Assembly: GCA_022708585.1 (NCBI GenBank)
Contig: JAKIYJ010000009.1
Location: 1 to 15,742 of the forward strand
DNA length: 15,742 bases
Direction of reading: 5' to 3'
Source: Bacteroidota bacterium
Lineage (GTDB): Bacteria > Bacteroidota > Bacteroidia > Bacteroidales > JAKIYJ01
Shown: positions 1 to 8,530 of the stretch, piece by piece
Numbering within the stretch: the first letter of the stretch is position 1
Layout of the letters: each line of letters starts with the position of its first letter
The notes under the pieces: model-generated
Seen by the model: the letters and a program-made list of their open reading frames with translations, nothing else
The model's database searches: none
Told to the model about the DNA's origin: nothing
Translations under genes and position numbers: made by a program

Positions 1-1
1 T

Positions 2-382
2 GATATTTCATGGCAAAACTGGGCTAATTTTGACAGCTTCGGTATAAAAGATTCTCTAAAAAACAGTTTGCAAATTTGCGTGGCTTATGCTTATACTCCA
101 TCAAACAGTTCTATTGCCCCTTATTTTAAAAAAGTACAGTACAGAACAGGTATACATTATGATAAAAGTTATCTGCAACTTAAAAACACACAGATAAATG
201 AATTTAGTATAAGTTTTGGATTGGGATTCCCTCTTAAACGTTCAAAATCTTTTATTAATTTTGGCATTGAATTGGGACAAAAAGGAACTGTAAAAAATAA
301 TCTTGTTAAGGAACAATATGGAAAAATAACATTAGGTCTCTCTATATATGAAAGATGGTTTTTAAGAAAAAAATATAATTAA
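2..382 (+). CDS. Probable outer-membrane beta-barrel protein, C-terminal part (5' truncated by window edge)
   Basis: The frame is open from the left edge, so the true start lies outside the window; about 126 residues remain. The visible part alternates polar and hydrophobic residues in short strands with repeated aromatic positions (for example SISFGLGFPL, FINFGIELGQ and ITLGLSIYERW), as expected of the last strands of an outer-membrane barrel. The chain ends WFLRKKYN, which is not the classical terminal aromatic. It stops 16 bp before the TPR gene, so the two are probably co-transcribed. From knowledge of Bacteroidota genomes, a FadL-like or otherwise uncharacterised outer-membrane protein often precedes the TPR - lptC - CorC genes, and I infer the same here. 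No substrate can be assigned. Confidence 0.62.
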   Translation, partial: DISWQNWANFDSFGIKDSLKNSLQICVAYAYTPSNSSIAPYFKKVQYRTGIHYDKSYLQLKNTQINEFSISFGLGFPLKRSKSFINFGIELGQKGTVKNNLVKEQYGKITLGLSIYERWFLRKKYN

Positions 383-398
383 TAATAAATTTTATATT

Positions 399-1736
399 AT
401 GTGTAATACAAAGAAAAATATCTTATTAATAGTTTTATTAATCTTCCTTTTTAACAGTTATGCTTATTCACAGGGGAAATATGGAAAAAACCCAAAAGAC
501 AGTGCTGAATGTGTAAAAAATTTATCTCTTTACAAGGAATTTTATGATCATAAAAATTATCATGCCGCTCTGGGCCCATGGAGATGGTGCTATAATAATT
601 GCCCTCAATCAAGTGAAAATATTTTTATTAGAGGAACAAATATTATTTCTTATTTTATTGATACAGAAAAAGATTCCCTAAAAAAAGAAAAATATATTGA
701 TACCTTGATGATGATTTACGACAAACGTATTGAATATTTTGGACATACTCGTACAAGCAGAGAAGGCAATGTTCTGGCAAGAAAAGGTATAGATTTAAGA
801 AAATACAAGCCTGATAATGTAAAGGAAATTTATAATATCTTTAAACATTCCGTAGAACTTGAAAAAGAAAAATCAATTTCAGCTGCTTTAACATATTATT
901 TTGAATACACAGTAAAAATGGTGGCTTCAGGTCTTGCTGATACTTCTTTAATAATTGAAACTTACCCTGTTGTGATAAATTATATAGAGTATAATATAAA
1001 AAATAATCCACAAGATACAGTATTTTACCCTTCTGCACAAACTGCGGTTAATAATTTATTTGCTCAATGGGCTAAATGCCCTGATTTGATTTCTGTTTTT
1101 ACTAAAAAATTTAATGATAACCCCAATGATGCTAATTTATTGATTCTTATAACATCATTATTTGAACGTCAAAAGTGTACCGATGCCCCATTATATATAC
1201 AAGCCGCCACTAATTTGCATAAAATTAATCCTTCGGCTACTTCGGCTTATGCATTAGGAAATATATATTTTAATTTAAAAAAATATAATGAAGCGGCTGA
1301 TTATTTTGCACAATCAGCTGAACTTTATACTGAAAATGAAAATAAAGCTAAAAGTTATCTTTCGCTTGCTGAAACATATAGATTACTTAACCAATACCAG
1401 AAAGCAAGAACGGCTGCCTTACAAAGTGCGGCATATAATCCTTCTGATGGCAGACCTTATATAATAATTGGTGATATGTATGCTGCCAGTGCTTCAAATT
1501 GTGGCTCAGATGAAATTTCATCCCGTGCCGCTTATTGGGCAGCTGTTGATAAATATATTAAAGCCCGTTCAGTGTCAACTGATGAAAATATTAAGGCAGA
1601 AGCATCATCCAGAATTTCTAAATATACAGCCTTCTTCCCTGATAATGAAACTATATTTTTTTATCAATTTGCTGTTGGTCAAACTTATACTGTCGGCTGC
1701 TGGATAAATGAAACTACAACAATAAGAGCAAGATAA
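399..1736 (+). CDS. Secreted TPR-repeat protein of the lptC cluster, function unknown
   Basis: The 445-residue protein begins with a signal peptide: a lysine pair, then a leucine/isoleucine-rich core, with likely cleavage near residue 25 (AYS-Q). The middle is helical. Residues about 280-360 contain recognisable tetratricopeptide repeats (SAYALGNIYFNLKKYNEAAD, then SYLSLAETYRLLNQYQKART), suggesting a periplasmic protein-binding scaffold. The C-terminal segment YTVGCWINETTTIR lies outside the repeats and looks like a conserved family signature. A gap of 19 bp separates it from the LptC gene, and it follows the barrel gene by 16 bp, so an operon is likely. A role in outer-membrane or LPS assembly is inferred from neighbours only. 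The ATG start is supported by the complete signal peptide directly after it. Confidence 0.8.
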   Translation: MCNTKKNILLIVLLIFLFNSYAYSQGKYGKNPKDSAECVKNLSLYKEFYDHKNYHAALGPWRWCYNNCPQSSENIFIRGTNIISYFIDTEKDSLKKEKYIDTLMMIYDKRIEYFGHTRTSREGNVLARKGIDLRKYKPDNVKEIYNIFKHSVELEKEKSISAALTYYFEYTVKMVASGLADTSLIIETYPVVINYIEYNIKNNPQDTVFYPSAQTAVNNLFAQWAKCPDLISVFTKKFNDNPNDANLLILITSLFERQKCTDAPLYIQAATNLHKINPSATSAYALGNIYFNLKKYNEAADYFAQSAELYTENENKAKSYLSLAETYRLLNQYQKARTAALQSAAYNPSDGRPYIIIGDMYAASASNCGSDEISSRAAYWAAVDKYIKARSVSTDENIKAEASSRISKYTAFFPDNETIFFYQFAVGQTYTVGCWINETTTIRAR

Positions 1737-1755
1737 CACATTATGTTTGACTATT

Positions 1756-2334
1756 ATGTCTTATTATTTTTTATGTAATATCAAAAAAACATTTTGTATT
1801 ATTTCTTTTTCATTTTCATGTTTTATGTTTTTTTCCTGTGAAAACGACATGAAAACAATAAGGGAAATAGGCTTACGCGATACAAGCCCAGTTGAAATTA
1901 TGACTGAAGGTGAAGTTATTTACAGTGATTCAGGCAAAATTCAAATGCTATTGAAATCTCCCTTAATTAAACGTTATGAAAAAGAAAAACAATATCTTGA
2001 AATGCCTAAGGGAATCAAAGTATTATTTTTTGATTCGGATTTAAAACCAAATTCCTTGCTAACTGCCGAATATGCTAAAAGTTATGATAATAACAATAAA
2101 TTTGAAGCACGCAAAAATGTTGTAGTTGTTAATCGTGATGGAGAACAGCTTAATACTGAAAGACTGGTATGGGATGTTCAAAAACAAATTATTTATTCTG
2201 ATCAGTTTGTTAAAATTACAACAAAAAATGAAATCCTGTTTGGAGATGGAATGGAGGCTGATGAACGATTTATCAAATGGAAAATTCTTCACCCAACTGG
2301 TTCTATCAAAATAGAAAATCAAGTGTTTGAATAA
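1756..2334 (+). CDS. lptC: LptC-like LPS export lipoprotein
   Basis: LptC receives lipopolysaccharide from the LptBFG ATPase at the inner membrane and passes it to periplasmic LptA. The 192-residue product has an N-terminal hydrophobic stretch ending in a lipobox (FFSC, with Cys 28), so it is probably a lipoprotein rather than a simple bitopic protein. After that comes the LptC-type beta-jellyroll, visible as repeated strand-turn units such as AEYAKSYDNNNKFEARKNV and LVWDVQKQIIYSDQFVKITT, ending GDGMEADERFIKWKILHPTG, as in the family. I chose the ATG at 1756. A TTG at 1747 is in frame but only adds three residues and is a less likely start. It sits 19 bp after the TPR gene. Family assignment rests on fold pattern and length, so it is good but not certain. 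Confidence 0.8.
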   Translation: MSYYFLCNIKKTFCIISFSFSCFMFFSCENDMKTIREIGLRDTSPVEIMTEGEVIYSDSGKIQMLLKSPLIKRYEKEKQYLEMPKGIKVLFFDSDLKPNSLLTAEYAKSYDNNNKFEARKNVVVVNRDGEQLNTERLVWDVQKQIIYSDQFVKITTKNEILFGDGMEADERFIKWKILHPTGSIKIENQVFE

Positions 2335-2340
2335 TAAAGG

Positions 2341-2480
2341 TTGAATCCAATGCCAAAAGTCTATAATTTAAATTCTAATTAAATTTATCTATATTTTTAA
2401 TTAATTTATCTATGAAAATTTTAATTTATTTTATCAAAAAAATAATTCAAAATAAAAATGATTTTTCAGAGTAGACTCAA
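2341..2480 (-). repeat. MITE-like dispersed repeat, copy A
   Basis: A 140-bp AT-rich element fills most of the gap between lptC and the CorC-like gene. Read on the minus strand it aligns with 12737-12877 over its whole length, with about 18 mismatches and one 1-nt gap by hand alignment. Its ends are imperfect inverted repeats: TTGAATCC... at 2341, and TTGAGTCTACTC... read inward from 2480 (14 of 21 positions agree). It contains no ORF. No convincing target-site duplication is visible beyond a GG on each side. Confidence 0.75.
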
Positions 2481-2522
2481 GGTTTTTTGTTTTAATTTTA
2501 TTTTTTAGAATAGATAGATAAA

Positions 2523-3782
2523 ATGGAATCTTGGCTAATAATAATAATTACTTTACTTTTTTCTGCTTTTTTTTCCGGGATAGAAATAGCCTTTATCAGT
2601 TCAAATAAACTTAAAATTGAAGTTGACAGGAATAATAATAAAATTTCAGGCATTATACTTTCTTATTTTTCTAAAAAAACGCCACAAACTATTGCAGCAA
2701 TATTAATAGGAAATAATATAGCACTGGTTATATATAGTCTTTCAATGGTTGCATGGCTCAATCCTTTATTAAATAATTATCTTCCATATTATTTACAAAA
2801 TGATATGTTTTTACTTGTTTTTCAAACAGTTATATCTACAATTATCATATTAATTTTTGGAGAATTTATACCTAAAACATTTTTCAGGATTAACCCTAAC
2901 AAGATTCTTGATTTTTTTGCTATTCCTCTTTTAATAATATATGTGATACTATCACCATTGGTGTATTTATTTGTAGGTATTTCAAATTTTATTTTTAAAC
3001 ATATTTTTAATAAAAATTTAGAAAAACAAAATTATGTCTTTAGCCCTATGGATCTTGAAAACTTTGTTAAAGAATTTTCACCTTCCTCATTTGATGAAAG
3101 TGAAACAGAAGAAATCCAGATGTTTCAAAATGCTATAAATCTTAAAAAAACAAAATTACGTGAATGTATGATTCCACGTACTGAAATTATTGCCATTGAA
3201 GAGAATGAATCAATACAGAATCTCAAAGAGTTATACACTAAAACAGGGCATTCAAATATTCTGGTTTATTCTGAAAATATCGACAATATCATAGGGCATG
3301 TGCATTCCTATGATATGTTCCGTAAACCTCAAAAAATTAAAGATTATATAAAGCCTGTTATATACTTGCCTGAAACCATGCCATCAGTAAAAGCACTAAC
3401 AAAATTAATTAAACAAAATAAAAAAATAGCAGTAGTAGTTGATGAATTTGGAGGCACATCAGGAATTGTAACATTGGAAGACATTATTGAAGAATTCATT
3501 GGCGAAATAAATGACGAGTTTGATATTGAAACACTTGTTGAAAAACAAATCGGTCCTGATGAATATATTTTTTCAGCAAGACTTGAAATTGATTATCTTA
3601 ACAATAAATATCATTTAAATTTGCCTGTTTCGGAACAATATGAGACTCTTGCAGGACTTATTTTGCAATATACAGAAAACATTTCCAAGCAAGGTGATGA
3701 AATTACTATTGGGAAGTTTAAAATTAAGATTTTACAAGCATCAAAAACGAAAGTAGAAAAGGTTTTGTTAAAATGTCTTTGA
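2523..3782 (+). CDS. CNNM / CBS-pair / CorC_HlyC family membrane protein
   Basis: The 419-residue protein has the three-part layout of the CorC/'hemolysin' family. Residues 1-165 are a CNNM (DUF21) transmembrane domain with the conserved SGIE near residue 18, GNN at 63-65 and GEFIPK at 113-118. Residues about 215-335 are a cytosolic CBS pair with the strongly conserved VVVDEFGGTSGIVTLED. Residues about 340-415 form the CorC_HlyC transporter-associated domain. Characterised relatives export Mg2+ or Co2+ or regulate such export; 'hemolysin' is a historical label. Substrate is not readable here. In other Bacteroidota a gene of this type commonly follows lptC. Here a 140-bp repeat element separates them, so it may have its own promoter. 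Start at the ATG immediately before the first membrane helix. GldE is a related family member, but no gld neighbours are present. Confidence 0.88.
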   Translation: MESWLIIIITLLFSAFFSGIEIAFISSNKLKIEVDRNNNKISGIILSYFSKKTPQTIAAILIGNNIALVIYSLSMVAWLNPLLNNYLPYYLQNDMFLLVFQTVISTIIILIFGEFIPKTFFRINPNKILDFFAIPLLIIYVILSPLVYLFVGISNFIFKHIFNKNLEKQNYVFSPMDLENFVKEFSPSSFDESETEEIQMFQNAINLKKTKLRECMIPRTEIIAIEENESIQNLKELYTKTGHSNILVYSENIDNIIGHVHSYDMFRKPQKIKDYIKPVIYLPETMPSVKALTKLIKQNKKIAVVVDEFGGTSGIVTLEDIIEEFIGEINDEFDIETLVEKQIGPDEYIFSARLEIDYLNNKYHLNLPVSEQYETLAGLILQYTENISKQGDEITIGKFKIKILQASKTKVEKVLLKCL

Positions 3783-3799
3783 GCATTTATTATAATCGA

Positions 3800-3850
3800 T
3801 TTCAATGTTAATATGATATAATTATGGGAAACATCATAGTTATATTGAAA
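3800..3850. terminator. Possible bidirectional terminator between convergent genes
   Basis: Two 18-nt arms (3800-3817 and 3833-3850) are complementary at 15 positions plus one G-T wobble, around a 15-nt loop. A T-rich run (TTTTACCTTTTTTT) follows on the plus strand. It lies between the ends of the CorC-like gene and trxB, where a terminator is expected. The stem is AT-rich, so its strength is doubtful. Confidence 0.45.
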
Positions 3851-3910
3851 TTTTACCTTTTTTTGACTTTGATTTGTTCTGTCATTTTATAAAATTGAAA
3901 AATAATAATT

Positions 3911-4855
3911 TTAAGAAGAAGTTAATGCCAGGAATCTTTCTGCATCAATTGCGGCAATACAACCGCTTCCCATAGCAGTAACCGCCTGTCGATAAGATTT
4001 GTCTTGAACATCTCCGGCTGCAAAAACTCCTTCTACACTTGTTTGTGATGTGCCGGGTTTTGTAATAATATAGCCTTTATCATCCATATCTATTTGTCCT
4101 TTAAAAATTGAAGTATTTGGCACATGACCAATAGCAATAAAAACACCATCAACATTAAGTATCCTGGTATCATTATTTTTTACTGACTTGATTTTGAGAG
4201 CCGTTACGCCCTTATCATCTCCAATAATTTCATCAACTATATATTCAAAAACAGGTACAATATTTTTACAGTTAAAAACTCTGGATTGCATTATTTTTGA
4301 GGCTCTCATTTCGTTACGTCTATGTATTAGATAAACCTTATTGCACAATTTAGCAAGATATGTAGATTCTTCTGCTGCTGTATCACCACCCCCGACAACG
4401 GCTACGTCTTTATTTTTATAAAAGAAACCATCACATACAGCACAAGTTGACACCCCGCTTCCATAAAATTTTTTTCCTGATTCAATGTCTAACCAGCGAG
4501 CCGAAGCACCTGTAGCAATAATAACAGTATCGGCTATTATTATTTTACCGTCATCAGCTTTAACTTTAAAAGGACGACTTGAAAAATCAACTTCTATAAT
4601 TCTTCCAAAACGAATATCTGTACCAAAACGTTTTGCCTGTGCTTCAATATTTTTCATGATTTTTGATCCTTCTTCTCCTTCGGGGTAACCAGGCAAATTT
4701 TCAACTCTGGTTGTAATGGTTAATTGTCCACCCACTTGCAATCCTTGATATAATATGGGTTTAAGAAATGCTCTTGAAGCATAAATTGCGGATGTGTATC
4801 CAGCAGGTCCTGAACCTATAATCAAACATTTTGTTTTATCTATATTTTCATCCAT
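3911..4855 (-). CDS. trxB: Thioredoxin reductase (NADPH)
   Basis: The 314-residue flavoprotein has the usual length and all hallmarks of low-molecular-weight thioredoxin reductase. There is an FAD-binding GSGPAG at 14-19, a redox-active CAVC at 138-141 followed by DG, and an NADPH-binding VGGGDTAAEES from 154 with HRR at 178-180. The second FAD motif is GVFAAGDV at 276-283, followed by YRQAVTAMGSGCIAA. It transfers electrons from NADPH to thioredoxin in the cytosol, supplying ribonucleotide reductase, protein disulfide reduction and thioredoxin-dependent enzymes such as the CysH found at 11962-12702. It stands alone: convergent with the upstream cluster and 69 bp downstream of the DUF4249 gene on the same strand. 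The start ATG immediately precedes the short N-terminal segment before the first beta strand, as normal. Confidence 0.96.
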   Translation of the reverse strand: MDENIDKTKCLIIGSGPAGYTSAIYASRAFLKPILYQGLQVGGQLTITTRVENLPGYPEGEEGSKIMKNIEAQAKRFGTDIRFGRIIEVDFSSRPFKVKADDGKIIIADTVIIATGASARWLDIESGKKFYGSGVSTCAVCDGFFYKNKDVAVVGGGDTAAEESTYLAKLCNKVYLIHRRNEMRASKIMQSRVFNCKNIVPVFEYIVDEIIGDDKGVTALKIKSVKNNDTRILNVDGVFIAIGHVPNTSIFKGQIDMDDKGYIITKPGTSQTSVEGVFAAGDVQDKSYRQAVTAMGSGCIAAIDAERFLALTSS

Positions 4856-4924
4856 CTTATTATATTTAATATTTATAATATCTATATTTTTTATAAAAAA
4901 GATAAATTACTTACATTTAAACTA

Positions 4925-5821
4925 TTATTTTTTTAATATTATTGTATCATAATTAGCACCATAGCCACCCCAGACACCCAAACCACCTCCTTTAATGTTG
5001 CTTTTAACAGGAATAGGATTTATAAACGGATTGCCGCCGTAAAAAAATTCTACTTCAGCCGTGCTCCAGAATTCATAATGTTCCTTATCGATAGAACAAT
5101 ATTTAAATATAATAGTATCTCCCAGTTTGAAGTAACTATATTCTTTATCATTTTTTATTCCTTCGTAATCGGTATAAGTTTCATAACCTCTATATACATT
5201 AAAGGTAAAGTTCAATCCATTAAAGAAAAAATCTTCGTAAATAGAGCCCATAACAGGTATCATTTTTTTGTCTCTGCCCTTGCGTTGAGTAAAAAGTCTG
5301 TAATAATTTTTTTCATTTGGATTATCGGTAAATTTTCCCCATATAGTACCCAGACTATCTTGACCGGGGTCAAGTACAAACCAGAGGCTGTCAAGGGTAG
5401 TTGGAGGACAGGGTATAGTTGTTTTAGATGTAGGTTCTTTGCCTTCACTTTGAACTGTTAAATAATAAGTTTTCCCAATTTCTCCTTTAATAAGATGCCC
5501 TTTGTAAAGAATTGGTGGAAAATAATTAAAGTCAAAAGTTGGAGTTAAGATTTCAGAATTTATTCCATCGCTAACAGTCACAACAGCAGGGAAATTAATC
5601 ATATTAATCAAAGCAGTTGAATCAGTTACACCAAAATAAGACATGTTTTTACTAAGTTTTACAATAGCATATTTATTTTGTTCTATCCAGCCTTCAACAA
5701 CAATTTTTTGTTCAGGTTCAGGCAAATCTATCACAATATCCTGTTCACAAGAAACAATAGTTAACATAATTGCAGTATAAAAAAGATGTTTTATAAATAT
5801 TTTTTTATTAAAAAAAATCAT
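4925..5821 (-). CDS. DUF4249 lipoprotein, partner of the TonB-dependent receptor
   Basis: The 298-residue protein has a type II signal peptide ending IVSC, so Cys 25 is the likely lipidation site. Directly after it comes the DUF4249 opening, IDLPEPEQKIVVEGWIEQ. The rest is beta-rich with several Trp/Tyr/Gly positions, consistent with a surface or periplasmic binding lipoprotein. The gene starts 3 bp after the stop of the TonB-dependent receptor, so the two are co-transcribed and translationally close. DUF4249 proteins are habitually encoded next to such receptors in Bacteroidota and probably act as a SusD-like lid or substrate-binding partner, but they are not homologous to SusD and the ligand is unknown. 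ATG start is followed at once by the basic n-region of the signal peptide. Confidence 0.88.
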   Translation of the reverse strand: MIFFNKKIFIKHLFYTAIMLTIVSCEQDIVIDLPEPEQKIVVEGWIEQNKYAIVKLSKNMSYFGVTDSTALINMINFPAVVTVSDGINSEILTPTFDFNYFPPILYKGHLIKGEIGKTYYLTVQSEGKEPTSKTTIPCPPTTLDSLWFVLDPGQDSLGTIWGKFTDNPNEKNYYRLFTQRKGRDKKMIPVMGSIYEDFFFNGLNFTFNVYRGYETYTDYEGIKNDKEYSYFKLGDTIIFKYCSIDKEHYEFWSTAEVEFFYGGNPFINPIPVKSNIKGGGLGVWGGYGANYDTIILKK

Positions 5822-5824
5822 ATT

Positions 5825-8191
5825 TCAGAATTTAAAATTCCATGTTATTGAAGGTAATATTGGAAAGAGAGAAACCTGTTGAGCCTTTGTTTCCAGTTTC
5901 AAATCATTAATATTTCCAGTGGTTTCGAAATAAATATAGTAAGGATTATAACGGTTGTAAGCATTATAGACAGAAAAATTAATATTTGATTCAAAATTTT
6001 TTTTCTTTTTAAAATAATAAGTTGCTGACAAATCGAGGCGGTGATATGGTTTCATTCTATAACCGTTTTTTTCACCATATTCATTAATAATATTTCCTTC
6101 AATAAAATATCTTGAAACAGGTATAGTCATAGTATTTCCAGTAGCATAAACCCAAACAATAGAAAAGGTCCAATGTCTATTCATCTCAAAAGTTGTAATA
6201 TAAGAGATATCGTGGCGGCGGTCATACCTGGCAAAAAAACGTTTTCCATTATTAAGATCAGGAAATTGTCGAGTTGTCCAGGATAAAGTATACCCTATCC
6301 AACCAGTGATTCGACCTGCTTTTTTATTTATAAAAAGTTCTACGCCATAAGATTCTCCATTACCAAAAGTAAAATTATTATCAATATTATTATGAAATGC
6401 CTGGTCGATAAAAGCACCTTCTCTTATTTCAATTTGATTTTTTAAAGTTTTATAATATGCTTCTATGGAAGTTTCATACATATTTGACATAAAATTACGA
6501 TAATAACCAAGAGAATATTGAGTTCCAAATTGAGGTTTTACTATTGTAGAACTGGGTACCCAAATATCAGTGGGCAAACTCATTGTAGAAATACCCACTA
6601 AATGAATATACTGATAGTTTTGAGTAAACGATGCTTTAATAGAAGATTTGTCATTAATACTAAGTTGAGCCGAGAGTCTTGGTTCTATATGATTATAAGT
6701 CTTAATATTTTCGCCTTTATTATAAAAAACAGTATCTATAATATCGAATTTTTCATTTTGGACATATCTTGTAAAAGGGCCTGTCTGTCTAAAAAAAGTA
6801 TATCTTAATCCACCATTCATCTTAAACCCTGGTAAAATTTCAATTTCATTATTAGCATATAATGCAAAATCATGTGAATATAATTTTTCCTTTTCTCCAA
6901 GGTCTAAATCAACATCGCCTGATTTTGCAGTAAATTGACCAGGTATAAAAATGTGATAGATATAATCAGCACCAAATTTCAGAGTATTTATGGGAGAAAT
7001 AAGAAAAGTAAAATCTGTTTTAGCCTGATAATCGTTAACTCCTGAAAACAAAGCAAGATAATATTGTTGTTGATTAGCATCGAACTCGAATTGATAATCA
7101 CTATATATAAGAGTTGTGTTCATAAAAAGTTTACTGTTATATAGATGATTCCATCGTATTGTAGCAGTTGAATTTCCCCACGACATATTATTTTTAAAAG
7201 TGCCTGAATTAGCATTAAGGTCAAAAACATCTCTTCCAAAATATCCTGAAATAAAAAATCTGTCTTTTTCTGAAATTTTATAATTAAACTTGGCATTTAA
7301 ATCATAAAAATAATAACTTGACTGTTTAAATGGAGAAGTTTTTTTCACAAAAGGTTTAATCATCAAATCCATATAAGTTCTTCTTCCAGAAATAATAAAG
7401 GCAGAAGTATCTTTTTTAACAGGACCTTGTACTGTAAGTCTTGAAGATATTAATCCAATGCCGCCATCAGCATGGTATTCTCTATTATTACCATCTTTCA
7501 TTGAAATATCAAGAACTGATGCAAGTCTACCTCCATAATTAGATGGTATTCCTGCTTTGGTTACTTCTACATTTTTTAAAGCATCGGAATTAAATACTGA
7601 GAAAAAACCCAATAAGTGAGAGGCATTATAAACAACAGCTTCATCAAGTAAAATCAGGTTCTGGTCGGGACCTCCACCGCGTACGTAAAATGCTGAACTT
7701 CCTTCACCGGCCGATTGGATGCCAGGAGTAAGCTGTATGGTTTTAAGTATATCTACTTCACCAAGAAAGGCAGGCATTGTTTTAACTTTTTCAACAGGTA
7801 TTTCGAACTTGCCAACATTTGTACTTTTAATATTATCATCAGGGCGTTTACCACTTATAACCACTTCATCCATAGTAAATGTATTTTCCTGAAGTTTAAT
7901 ATTTAATGTAATATTTTTATCAAGATTTATACTATGTATCTGCTCAACGTAGCCAATATATGAAACAACCATATCATACTTTCCCTGGTTCAGTGTAAGA
8001 GAGTAAAAACCATAATGATTGGTAACAGTACCGATATTTTTATCTTTAATATAAATGCTTGCACCTATAAGGTCTTCACCAGTATTTGCATCTTTCACAT
8101 AACCGCTTACAGTATACCTGGATTGTGAAAAGAGAGAAATGCTAAAAAAAATAAATAGATTCAAAAGAATATGTTTATAAAATATTTGCAT
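5825..8191 (-). CDS. TonB-dependent outer-membrane receptor with carboxypeptidase-like N-terminal domain
   Basis: The 788-residue protein begins with a signal peptide (cleavage near residue 23). A carboxypeptidase-regulatory-like beta-sandwich follows at about 26-102 (SGYVKDANTGEDLIGASIYI ... GKYDMVVSYIGY). A TonB-box-like segment DEVVIS lies at about 108-113. The plug domain, roughly 125-235, contains FYVRGGGPDQNLILLDEAVV and SNYGGRLASVLDIS. The remainder is a beta-barrel that ends in aromatic F (ITWNFKF), as typical for outer-membrane proteins. It imports a ligand across the outer membrane using TonB/ExbB energy. The DUF4249 partner gene follows 3 bp later. There is no adjacent hydrolase, sensor or sigma factor in the window, so the substrate cannot be guessed. 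GAGAGG about 9 nt upstream of the ATG may serve as a ribosome-binding site. Confidence 0.93.
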   Translation of the reverse strand: MQIFYKHILLNLFIFFSISLFSQSRYTVSGYVKDANTGEDLIGASIYIKDKNIGTVTNHYGFYSLTLNQGKYDMVVSYIGYVEQIHSINLDKNITLNIKLQENTFTMDEVVISGKRPDDNIKSTNVGKFEIPVEKVKTMPAFLGEVDILKTIQLTPGIQSAGEGSSAFYVRGGGPDQNLILLDEAVVYNASHLLGFFSVFNSDALKNVEVTKAGIPSNYGGRLASVLDISMKDGNNREYHADGGIGLISSRLTVQGPVKKDTSAFIISGRRTYMDLMIKPFVKKTSPFKQSSYYFYDLNAKFNYKISEKDRFFISGYFGRDVFDLNANSGTFKNNMSWGNSTATIRWNHLYNSKLFMNTTLIYSDYQFEFDANQQQYYLALFSGVNDYQAKTDFTFLISPINTLKFGADYIYHIFIPGQFTAKSGDVDLDLGEKEKLYSHDFALYANNEIEILPGFKMNGGLRYTFFRQTGPFTRYVQNEKFDIIDTVFYNKGENIKTYNHIEPRLSAQLSINDKSSIKASFTQNYQYIHLVGISTMSLPTDIWVPSSTIVKPQFGTQYSLGYYRNFMSNMYETSIEAYYKTLKNQIEIREGAFIDQAFHNNIDNNFTFGNGESYGVELFINKKAGRITGWIGYTLSWTTRQFPDLNNGKRFFARYDRRHDISYITTFEMNRHWTFSIVWVYATGNTMTIPVSRYFIEGNIINEYGEKNGYRMKPYHRLDLSATYYFKKKKNFESNINFSVYNAYNRYNPYYIYFETTGNINDLKLETKAQQVSLFPILPSITWNFKF

Positions 8192-8530
8192 AAGATAAAT
8201 TACCTCTCTACAAAATCACAGTTAACAGATTATTTATAATTTATTAGTTGATTAAATGAAGTAGAAAAAAATCATAAAAATCAACAAATCATATTATTTT
8301 ATGGTATATATTATATTAAATCTATGATTAAATTAAATATTTTTATATTAAACATATTAATTATTTGCATAAAAAATACAGTGCAAAAATCAAAATGAAA
8401 TATCCAAAAAGAATTATTTTACATTTTGGATTAGAATATATATATTAAAAATTGAAATTAAGATAAAAACGTATTAAACCCTTTTAAATTGTAAAAATAA
8501 TTCAAGTTTTCAAGTTATATAAGTTTTAAC
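8192..8530. other. AT-rich intergenic region upstream of the receptor operon
   Basis: A 339-bp stretch between the dnaJ stop and the receptor start, both on the minus strand. It is very AT-rich and has no plausible gene, tRNA or strong hairpin. It should contain the promoter of the receptor pair, but I find no exact TAnnTTTG on the minus strand. The nearest is TGATTTTG read on the minus strand around 8212-8219, with one mismatch. A short direct repeat (TTCAAGTT TTCAAGTT) lies at 8501-8516. Confidence 0.5.

Noticed and set aside
1747..1755. TTG start giving three extra residues for the LptC-like protein.
   Set aside because: The ATG at 1756 lies three codons on and gives a normal lipoprotein signal peptide.
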